Part shown: piece after piece, positions 1 to 5,197 of the stretch
How the letters are laid out: every line of letters starts with the position of its first letter
Position numbering within the stretch: the stretch's first letter is position 1
Assembly: GCA_955652625.1 (NCBI GenBank)
Contig: CATPBM010000165.1
Coordinates: 1 to 5,197 of the forward strand
Direction: 5' to 3'
DNA length: 5,197 bases
Origin: an uncultured Steroidobacteraceae bacterium
GTDB lineage: Bacteria > Pseudomonadota > Gammaproteobacteria > Steroidobacterales > Steroidobacteraceae
Translations under genes and position numbers: made by a program
The notes under the pieces: generated by a model
The model's database searches: none
Seen by the model: only the letters and a program-made list of their open reading frames with translations
What the model was told of the DNA's origin: nothing

Positions 1-1230
1 GTACAGCAGCACCGCCAATTGATCGCTCCCCCAGCGTGCGAGCACACACTCCAGTGTGCCCAGCACCTTGGCGAAACGTTGCGACGCTTGCAACAGCAAC
101 TCATCGCCCGCCGTGTGCCCGAGCGTATCGTTGATGAGTCTGAAGCGATCGATGGCCACCAGGATGATGGCGATGCGCTGCCGGTGCCGGGTGCGCACCT
201 CGCGCAGAGCACGATCAAGCTGGTCCATGAAGTAGCGGCGGTTCGGCAGCCCGGTGAAAGGGTCATGGAAGCGCGCGTGCTCGAAGCTTTTCTGCAGGCT
301 CTGCCGTTGCTCGATTTCGCCAACCAGGCGCTGGTTGACGACGTGTAGCCGCTTGCGCGCGGCGCTGAGCGCGGCGCGCGTGCGCATGAGGCTATGGGTC
401 AGGTCGTACGTGCCGAAAGCGAGCGCCCAAGCCAGGAGCGCGAGCAGGCCAATTTCCGTGGCCAGCGCGCTCGCCGGATACCACCCCGTGCGCGGTCGAA
501 TGACGAGCGCGAGATAGTCAGCGGCAGCAGGCTGTTGCAAATCCGCCGGCCGCCGGACTGCACTCATCGCCGGATCGGTCAGCGCCGCCGGACGGGAGCT
601 CAGGAACACCCGCGGTCTGCGGGTCAGAGGGTCGATCTGAAACAGCTGGAAGTCATAGCCCTCGCTCACGAGCGTTCCGAAGTGCGCCCGCGCCAGCAGC
701 GCGTCCAGACTCTCATAGCTCACCGCCCAGCCGCCATCGGCCGGGGCCGCCATGCCGCGGGGTGACCTGATCGGCGCGCGAGCGGCGACGATCCATTGGC
801 TCCCGTATCGCACAGGTCCTAACAGAGCGGCGGCTCCCGCGCGCTGGCGCGCATCGGTTGACGTCAATTCGCTGGCAATGGCGCGAGCGATGCCCGCGTC
901 CGCATCCGCCGCGCGCAGTACCTTGCCGCCGGAGGCCATCCAGAACGTGCCGCCACCCGGCCTTGCGGGTAACGGCAGTGATGAGGCGTCATCGCCCGTC
1001 GCGCTCGCCCCCCGTCGCGCTTCCTCCTGCGTGCGACGCGAAAGCTCCAGAAGCTGGGCTTCGATCAACCGCGTATGGCGCACCACCGCGTTTTGCGCCG
1101 CCAGCCGCAGTTGCGTGGTGCGCTCATGCACGCTGAGGGTGATGAGGCGCGCCCCCACCAGCGCGACCACTGCGGCGACGATCAGCGGCGCAAGCCAACT
1201 CGAATGGCGCCTGACTACCCTTCTGCTCAT
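1..1230 (-). CDS. Membrane-bound sensor with degenerate GGDEF domain (3' end outside window)
   Basis: The reading frame is open for 410 codons from an ATG at 1230 to the window edge. A membrane helix lies at about residues 12-30. A periplasmic region of about 220 residues (31-253) follows, whose end around GWAVSYESLDALLARAHFG resembles CHASE/Cache sensor domains. A second helix lies at about 254-274, then a charged linker or coiled coil (280-320), then a GGDEF fold starting at HDPFTGLPNRRYF (322-334). GGDEF domains normally make c-di-GMP from GTP at the inner face of the cytoplasmic membrane. Here the signature is GSDQL (401-405), and the first Asp of the usual DxD metal site is Ala359 in VAIDRFRLIND. 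The guanine-contact residues Asn367 and Asp376 (GHTAGDE) remain. Cyclase activity is therefore unlikely, while GTP binding is possible. Proteins of this shape often continue into an EAL phosphodiesterase domain, which would lie beyond the left edge; this is inference. The start overlaps the stop of the upstream barrel gene (ATGA) and has no clear Shine-Dalgarno sequence. Confidence 0.9.
   Translation of the reverse strand, partial: MSRRVVRRHSSWLAPLIVAAVVALVGARLITLSVHERTTQLRLAAQNAVVRHTRLIEAQLLELSRRTQEEARRGASATGDDASSLPLPARPGGGTFWMASGGKVLRAADADAGIARAIASELTSTDARQRAGAAALLGPVRYGSQWIVAARAPIRSPRGMAAPADGGWAVSYESLDALLARAHFGTLVSEGYDFQLFQIDPLTRRPRVFLSSRPAALTDPAMSAVRRPADLQQPAAADYLALVIRPRTGWYPASALATEIGLLALLAWALAFGTYDLTHSLMRTRAALSAARKRLHVVNQRLVGEIEQRQSLQKSFEHARFHDPFTGLPNRRYFMDQLDRALREVRTRHRQRIAIILVAIDRFRLINDTLGHTAGDELLLQASQRFAKVLGTLECVLARWGSDQLAVLLY
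1227..1230 (-). other. ATGA stop/start overlap, barrel protein to GGDEF protein
   Basis: The ATG at 1230-1228 overlaps the TGA at 1229-1227. The upstream bases (ACGGTCAACCTCG) show no Shine-Dalgarno sequence, so the GGDEF protein is probably translated by reinitiation after the barrel gene. Confidence 0.85.
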
Positions 1231-2054
1231 CGAGGTTGACCGTAAGCACCCAGGTGCACGGTGCACACCAGGGTGACCGTGGTGCGCTTGGTGCCATTGA
1301 GGTCCTGAAAGTCACCGACCACCAGCCAGTGGGTGCGGCCGAAGGTCTTGCCGACGCCTGCGAAGCCTTCATGGAGCGGCCCGTTGGCGGGTGTTATGGT
1401 TGAGGTGATGTAGTTGAGGGCAGCCGGAGAGACTGGGCCCCACGCACCCCCGGCCAGCCAGTCGAGCATCTTGCCGGTGTAATCCAGGCGTGCCGTCCAG
1501 AGCTTGGTGCCGAGATTGCCGCCGATGGAATGCGCGTAGGAGGCCGAGGCTTGCAACTGCGGGGTGACACGCAAGGACAGGCCGAGTTTGGGCAGGTTGC
1601 CGTGACTCTTGTCGATGTCGAGGCGGCGCTCTTCGAGCTGCACCGAAAAACGCGACGCCAATGTCGCGATGGCGCCGGCGGTGATGACCGAGTAGTGAAA
1701 CGCGTGCGTGCCGATGTCGCCCGCGCCTTCGTGAGCCTCGGCGTACAAATTCGTCTTCGCATCGCCCTCGCCAAGTGTCAGGGAGCCGGTGAGGGCGCCC
1801 AGCGTCCAGTGCGCATTGAAGACTTCCTGGTACTCGGCTCCGACGCCAATCACCCCGCCGGTGCCGACATTGCGCAGCCACGTGATGGCGCCGCCGCCGG
1901 CGCCGTGACCTCCGGTAAGCGTCCCCCCGTCGGCACTGAACACCAGGCGCTCATCCGCTGGGGACGCGGGCGCCGGCGCCATCACATCGGCCGCGCCGAA
2001 TGCGCGGCCGCAGATCAGCAGCGCGAGGCAAAGGGCGGGCACGCGGGTCCTCAT
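1227..2054 (-). CDS. Secreted outer-membrane beta-barrel-like protein
   Basis: This is a 275-residue protein. The N-terminus (MRTR, then hydrophobic residues 5-17, then RAFGAAD) is a Sec signal peptide, with likely cleavage near residues 20-22. The mature part is rich in Gly, Thr and aromatic residues. It shows alternating polar/hydrophobic stretches separated by short turns, for example around 65-92, 115-150, 155-176, 183-205 and 227-268, as expected for an outer-membrane beta barrel of roughly ten to twelve strands. The general look recalls YaiO-type barrels, which accompany some surface-polysaccharide loci, but I cannot confirm the family. The C-terminus is YGQPR rather than the aromatic residue usually recognised by the Bam machinery. 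I chose the ATG at 2054 because it precedes the signal peptide, forms an ATGA overlap with the upstream stop, and has AGGTG eight bases upstream. A longer frame reaching 2246 would put 64 low-complexity residues before the signal peptide. The role is inferred from operon context: an export channel or a surface structural partner. Confidence 0.82.
   Translation of the reverse strand: MRTRVPALCLALLICGRAFGAADVMAPAPASPADERLVFSADGGTLTGGHGAGGGAITWLRNVGTGGVIGVGAEYQEVFNAHWTLGALTGSLTLGEGDAKTNLYAEAHEGAGDIGTHAFHYSVITAGAIATLASRFSVQLEERRLDIDKSHGNLPKLGLSLRVTPQLQASASYAHSIGGNLGTKLWTARLDYTGKMLDWLAGGAWGPVSPAALNYITSTITPANGPLHEGFAGVGKTFGRTHWLVVGDFQDLNGTKRTTVTLVCTVHLGAYGQPR
2051..2054 (-). other. ATGA stop/start overlap, PAS sensor to barrel protein
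   Basis: The ATG at 2054-2052 overlaps the TGA at 2053-2051. This junction fixes the barrel start directly before its signal peptide. Confidence 0.85.
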
Positions 2055-3442
2055 GGCCGCTGCACCTGGCTGGTAAGACCCGTACTGCTCTGATCTGCCG
2101 CAGCAACTTGGGCTACGGGCAGGAACGCCACGACGCACAGCCGCGCCTCCTCGCCGGGCAACACGACCGCCGAGCTCGTCACCTGGTAGACCCGTTGCGC
2201 GATCGTCAGGTGCATCTTGCGGCGACCGCTCAACCCCGGGTCCCACCAGCGAGTGCCCTGGTCGGATGCGGGCAAAAGACGCGACAGGTCCGCGCCGATC
2301 TCGGTACCGGAAAAGAGCGCCCGGGCCGGCTTGTTGAAGGCCAGCACCCGACCCTCGGGGTTGATGACGAGCGCGGCGTGCTCGGCGACATCCAGCGCGG
2401 CCTTCACGCAGAAAGCCTCCGTCACGTCGTTGATCGCCACCAGGGCGAATCGGCGCCCCTTCTGCGCGACGTGCTGCACACCCACTTCGGCGGCGAGCAG
2501 TTCATCGTGCAGATGGATCATGCACAGCTTGGCCACGCCACCAGGGCCGCCGATCAGTTCCTGCACGACCTCGGGGTAGGAGAAACGCACCGTTTCAAAG
2601 AGGTCGCGACCCACGACGGAGTCCCCGGTGCCGCAGAACTTCGCTAGCGCCGGTGCGCTGGCACAAATGACTTCGGAAGTGCCTGCATCGATAAGGAACG
2701 CCGGCAGCGGCAATCGCTCCAGGAGCGCCGACCACAATTGCTGCCCGCGCTCTGCCTCGGCGCGCGCCGCGGCAACCTGTACATGCAGCCGCTCGAAAAT
2801 CGTGCCGAGATATTCCGCTGCGACGGCGCACGCGAACAGCACGATGACGAACACTTCGAGCAGAACGACAAAATATTCCGACGGCGCATAGAAACCCGCG
2901 AACGGCAGGCCGCCGCGCGTCCCTCTCCCCAGCAGGGCCTGGACCCAGTCGACCGTGGCGTTCAACCCGGGTGCGTACCAGCGCAGCTCAGGGGCCTGGA
3001 TTGCAGCTACCAGGGCGACGACGATCACGGCCAGCGCCGCCATGAAGTAGGGCTGCCAGCGCGAGAGAAAGATCGAACCGATAACCGGCAGGGCGAACAC
3101 AGTGAGAAACAGCGGGTTCTGCAGACCACCCGCGTGCTGCCAGATGAAGCCGATGGTGATGACGCCGAGCGCGTGCAGAGTCGCGAGCGTACCGGCGCCG
3201 CGCGGTCGGTGGCGGGCGCTGCGGCCGCTCATGGCGGCGAAAGCGAGGTGGATCGCCCCCAGGGCAAGCAACCCCGCCGCCACGGCAATGAAGTCGATGG
3301 CAAGGCCGCTGACCAGCCAGGGCACGGCGGTCGCGAACAGAATCGCGAATATGGTCACCAGCCAGGTGTCATCCAGCAGGTGAATGCGTGGGTCATGCCA
3401 GACCAGCGCGGGCAGGAGTTGTGTCGCGTTGCCGTCTTTCAT
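2051..3442 (-). CDS. Six-TM membrane sensor with tandem PAS-like domains, no kinase
   Basis: This is a 463-residue protein. A short cytoplasmic N-terminus is followed by six predicted membrane helices at about residues 27-46, 47-70, 86-103, 111-127, 132-150 and 189-212. Next come an Ala/Glu-rich linker (219-236), a PAS-like domain at about 238-342 (LLERLPLPAFLIDAGTSEVI) and a second at about 347-442 (VAEHAALVINPEGRVLAFN). The sequence ends about 20 residues later, with no HisKA, HATPase, GGDEF or EAL domain. Between helices 3 and 4 it has HAGGLQNPLFL (103-113), which resembles the GGxxNPF ubiquinone-site motif of RegB/PrrB redox histidine kinases; the six-helix topology also fits that family. 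What is seen is topology plus motif. That it senses the quinone pool is inference. It must signal by protein contact, perhaps to the degenerate GGDEF protein encoded two genes downstream. Both ends form ATGA overlaps. A weak AAGA precedes the start, so translation probably depends on coupling. Confidence 0.88.
   Translation of the reverse strand: MKDGNATQLLPALVWHDPRIHLLDDTWLVTIFAILFATAVPWLVSGLAIDFIAVAAGLLALGAIHLAFAAMSGRSARHRPRGAGTLATLHALGVITIGFIWQHAGGLQNPLFLTVFALPVIGSIFLSRWQPYFMAALAVIVVALVAAIQAPELRWYAPGLNATVDWVQALLGRGTRGGLPFAGFYAPSEYFVVLLEVFVIVLFACAVAAEYLGTIFERLHVQVAAARAEAERGQQLWSALLERLPLPAFLIDAGTSEVICASAPALAKFCGTGDSVVGRDLFETVRFSYPEVVQELIGGPGGVAKLCMIHLHDELLAAEVGVQHVAQKGRRFALVAINDVTEAFCVKAALDVAEHAALVINPEGRVLAFNKPARALFSGTEIGADLSRLLPASDQGTRWWDPGLSGRRKMHLTIAQRVYQVTSSAVVLPGEEARLCVVAFLPVAQVAAADQSSTGLTSQVQRP
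2063..2067 (-). promoter_or_regulatory. Ribosome binding site of the barrel gene
   Basis: AGGTG on the minus strand sits eight bases before the ATG at 2054, inside the last codons of the PAS sensor gene. It is the best Shine-Dalgarno match at the four junctions and supports the start at 2054 over the upstream in-frame starts. Confidence 0.5.
3439..3442 (-). other. ATGA stop/start overlap, beta-helix to PAS sensor
   Basis: The ATG at 3442-3440 overlaps the TGA at 3441-3439. Upstream is GCCAAGACAGCC, with no strong Shine-Dalgarno sequence. This supports coupled translation of the two products. Confidence 0.85.
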
Positions 3443-4680
3443 GGCTGTCTTGGCGTGCCGCCCATGTCGCCGGAGGCCACCTGTGTCGAGTCGGCGCGAA
3501 GGAAGTTGTTGCCTTCGAGAAACGGATGAGCCGGCACGTTCCGGCCGCCAGGCTGCTGGAAGTCGGCCGCATGCAGAGCGAACGCGTGCGGGCGCAGCAC
3601 CTGGTTGCGTCGCAGGATCGGTGAGTCGCCGATCACGTCGATACCGTTGAACTGCGGCTCGATGATCGTGTTGTCGGTGGCGGTGCTCGGACTGCGTGGG
3701 TCTCCGAGCACAAAGGCCATACCGTACCCGCAGTTATGCACCCGGTTGGCACGCACCAGCGTATTGGCCGAGCCTCGTACCATGATGCCGTAAGCCGCCA
3801 GGTGGTCGAGCTCATTGCTGTCGATGACCGCCTCGCGGGCGTTCTCGGCGATGATCCCCATGGCCGCTCCGCCGCTGACATGGTTACCGCGAATTACGGC
3901 TCCGGCGCCCACGAGGTGAATCGCCGCCTCGGTCGCGTCGGTAAACTCGTTGCGCTCGACGAGCACCGGGACGTTGCCCGCCACGACACCGCCGCCGGTG
4001 AAGTGGTTCTCGCGAATGCTGATTGGGGCGCCGCGCGTGTCCGGTTCCCCGCGCACGGCCCACAGTCCCGCTTCCCTGTCTTTCAGGAAGTCATTGCCAA
4101 CCACCACCGCGTTGCGACTCGCGGCTGCGAAGCGCACTCCGATCCGATCGTTGCTGAAGCGGTCGCGCTCCAGGAGCACCTCGCCGGCGTTCTCGGCAAC
4201 GTCCACGCCGACGTCACAGGAGTCGATGGTGCTCGAGCGCAGACGGAACTGCGGGGCGCGCAGCAGGATCGCCGCCGCGACGCAATTGCGCAGCGTCAGC
4301 CCTTCGATCGACGTGTCGGCACCCGCGACGTCGAACAGCGGGCCGGAGGTGAGTGCGTGGGCGTCGATTTCGGCGCCCGGCTCCTCAGCGACGATCCTCA
4401 CGCCGTGCGGATTCACCAGCGGGGGCAGGGGGGTCTCGATGGCAATGCTCTTCACTCTTATCCACACATTCGCCTTGCCGTTGGTTCCCGCGACGATGAA
4501 CAGTGCTTCGCGCAACGTCCCCGGTCCCTGGTCGGCCGAGCTCGTGACGTTCACCGCGAGCGCACCGGCGGCTTGCCCCGGTGCGGGCCGCTTCGCCTGG
4601 TACCACCAGCCAAGGCCCGCGAGGCCTGCGATCAGCAGCAGCACGGTCACGGCAACGCCAAGGCGCGCTCTAGTGCTCAT
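3439..4680 (-). CDS. Membrane-anchored right-handed parallel beta-helix protein
   Basis: This is a 413-residue protein. Residues 8-26 form one hydrophobic helix after MSTRAR, followed by WWYQAKRPAPG with no convincing signal-peptidase site. A tethered periplasmic protein is therefore more likely than a released one. Residues 43-60 (VTSSADQGPGTLREAL) match the capping segment often seen at the start of secreted beta-helices. About eleven to twelve rungs of roughly 19-28 residues then run from about 124 to 397, each with a pattern like hhxxNxhxxxxxxGIxh. Examples are VIRGNHVSGGAAMGIIAEN, VIDSNELDHLAAYGIMVRG and ILRRNQVLRPHAFALH. Asn ladders and a Gly before the second strand recur. Such folds (NosD-, pectate-lyase- or AlgG-like) usually bind, cleave or epimerise polysaccharides, but I see no catalytic motif specific enough to name an activity. 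The ATG at 4680 is chosen because it starts the membrane segment and overlaps the upstream stop (ATGA). The longer frame up to 4956 is only the antisense/overlap part of the methyltransferase gene. Confidence 0.9.
   Translation of the reverse strand: MSTRARLGVAVTVLLLIAGLAGLGWWYQAKRPAPGQAAGALAVNVTSSADQGPGTLREALFIVAGTNGKANVWIRVKSIAIETPLPPLVNPHGVRIVAEEPGAEIDAHALTSGPLFDVAGADTSIEGLTLRNCVAAAILLRAPQFRLRSSTIDSCDVGVDVAENAGEVLLERDRFSNDRIGVRFAAASRNAVVVGNDFLKDREAGLWAVRGEPDTRGAPISIRENHFTGGGVVAGNVPVLVERNEFTDATEAAIHLVGAGAVIRGNHVSGGAAMGIIAENAREAVIDSNELDHLAAYGIMVRGSANTLVRANRVHNCGYGMAFVLGDPRSPSTATDNTIIEPQFNGIDVIGDSPILRRNQVLRPHAFALHAADFQQPGGRNVPAHPFLEGNNFLRADSTQVASGDMGGTPRQP
4677..4680 (-). other. ATGA stop/start overlap, methyltransferase to beta-helix
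   Basis: The ATG of the beta-helix gene (4680-4678) shares bases with the TGA of the methyltransferase (4679-4677). The bases just upstream (CCGGGGTCCAC) give at best a weak ribosome site, so termination-reinitiation coupling is likely. Confidence 0.85.
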
Positions 4681-5197
4681 GTGGACCCCGGTGCGTGCTC
4701 GATGACGAACACGGCGTGCCACGAAGGCCCGACGGCTCTGCGACCGAAAAGCACGTCGATCGGAATCGAGAGCGCCGTGACCATCGCGAGCGCGGCCGGG
4801 CGCAACCGCCGTGGCAGACGCGGCAGCTGGGGCAGCAGCCAGGTGCGAAATGGCGCGGGGTCGACCCCGCGGATCGCGCGCACCGTCAGGCCAGACTCGC
4901 TGAAGAGCCGCAGGTAGGCGCTGCGCTGACGCGCGCGGAAGGTTGCACTGTCGCAAGCCTCGACCAGCCGAAGCGGCGCCGCTTCGAGCAGAATCAGCGT
5001 GCCGGTGTCGGTGAGGTGAGCAGCCATGCGCTGCACGGCGGCGCGTAGCGCCGCGGGCTCCAGGATGTGCTGCAGGACCGTGACGCCCAATATGAGGTCG
5101 AACTTGCCGCCCGCATCCAGTGCCGCCACATCCTGCACCAGAAATCGGCAGCTCCGATCGAGTCCCTGTGTGCCGGCTCGTCGCGTGGCTTCAGCAA
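4677..5197 (-). CDS. Class I SAM-dependent methyltransferase (5' end outside window)
   Basis: The final 172 residues are visible, and the frame stays open to the right edge. FLVQDVAALDAGGKFDLILG holds a typical acidic residue after strand 3 (adenine contact) followed by strand 4 with the FDLI motif. VLQHILEPAALRAAVQRMA is the characteristic helix after strand 4, and TLILLEAAP is strand 5. These features identify a Rossmann-fold methyltransferase. The SAM-binding glycine loop (motif I) lies upstream, off the window. The C-terminal part (GLTVRAIRGVDPAPFRTWLL, then a basic/hydrophobic tail ending HAVFVIEHAPGST) is less conserved and gives no clue to the acceptor. A GTG at 5138 could serve as a start, but it falls after strand 3 and would cut through the domain, so the gene must begin further right. 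Its stop overlaps the beta-helix start by ATGA. A small-molecule, lipid or sugar substrate of the same pathway is plausible, but this is inference only. Confidence 0.88.
   Translation of the reverse strand, partial: AEATRRAGTQGLDRSCRFLVQDVAALDAGGKFDLILGVTVLQHILEPAALRAAVQRMAAHLTDTGTLILLEAAPLRLVEACDSATFRARQRSAYLRLFSESGLTVRAIRGVDPAPFRTWLLPQLPRLPRRLRPAALAMVTALSIPIDVLFGRRAVGPSWHAVFVIEHAPGST

Noticed and set aside
2007..2018. Possible lipobox (LLIC) in the barrel signal peptide
   Set aside because: The residue before Cys15 is Ile rather than Gly, Ala or Ser, and a better signal-peptidase I site follows at AFG/AAD.
2055..2246. N-terminal extension of the barrel protein to a start at 2246
   Set aside because: It would add 64 low-complexity residues before a clear signal peptide and overlap the PAS gene by about 195 bases. 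The ATGA-overlapping start with AGGTG upstream is far better.
2738..3529. Plus-strand open frame of 263 codons
   Set aside because: It lies opposite the membrane-helix region of the PAS sensor. The product is Arg/Gln/Asp-rich with no recognisable motif, and it runs across the junction of two well-supported genes.
3736..4917. Long plus-strand open frame of 393 codons
   Set aside because: It is antisense to the beta-helix and methyltransferase genes. Its composition is typical of shadow frames in GC-rich DNA (many Arg, Ala, Gly, His), with no domain pattern, whereas the minus-strand frames show clear folds.
4681..4956. N-terminal extension of the beta-helix protein to a start at 4956
   Set aside because: The extra 92 residues are Arg/Ala-rich shadow sequence overlapping the methyltransferase, and they would bury the membrane anchor. 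The ATG at 4680 is the natural start.
5136..5138. GTG as the start of the methyltransferase
   Set aside because: The same frame continues upstream with sensible strand-3 sequence (CRFLVQD), and a start here would remove the SAM-binding half of the fold.
1..5197. Terminators, promoters, tRNA/rRNA, CRISPR arrays, insertion-sequence ends
   Set aside because: There is no intergenic space. By eye I found no GC hairpin followed by a T-run, no spaced repeats and no terminal inverted repeats. Any operon promoter must lie to the right of the window.

Overview
The window looks like chromosomal DNA from a high-GC Gram-negative bacterium, probably a beta- or gammaproteobacterium. It encodes a signal-peptide-bearing outer-membrane barrel candidate, uses GC-rich third positions throughout, and carries membrane GGDEF and PAS signalling proteins typical of those groups. 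The sequence does not allow a genus-level call.

All real genes lie on the minus strand and cover the window end to end. In transcription order (high to low coordinates) they are: the C-terminal part of a class I SAM-dependent methyltransferase (4677-5197, runs off the right edge); a membrane-anchored right-handed parallel beta-helix protein (3439-4680); a six-helix membrane protein with two PAS-like domains and no kinase (2051-3442); a secreted, probably outer-membrane beta-barrel protein (1227-2054); and a membrane-bound sensor with a degenerate GGDEF domain (1-1230, runs off the left edge). There are no intergenic gaps. All four junctions have the same 4-base ATGA stop/start overlap, so the five genes are almost certainly one translationally coupled operon whose promoter and terminator lie outside the window. 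No RNA gene, mobile element, CRISPR array, terminator or long repeat was seen.

Taken together, the products span every layer of a Gram-negative envelope: cytoplasmic methyltransferase, inner-membrane sensors, periplasmic beta-helix and outer-membrane barrel. I infer a cell-envelope or exopolysaccharide modification/export module under redox or nucleotide (c-di-GMP/GTP) control, but no glycosyltransferase or polymerase is visible here to prove it. The most unusual points are the kinase-less PAS protein, which carries a RegB-like GGxxNP quinone-site motif between its third and fourth membrane helices, and the GGDEF domain, which has lost both its signature (GSDQL) and a metal-binding Asp (Ala) while keeping the guanine-contact residues.
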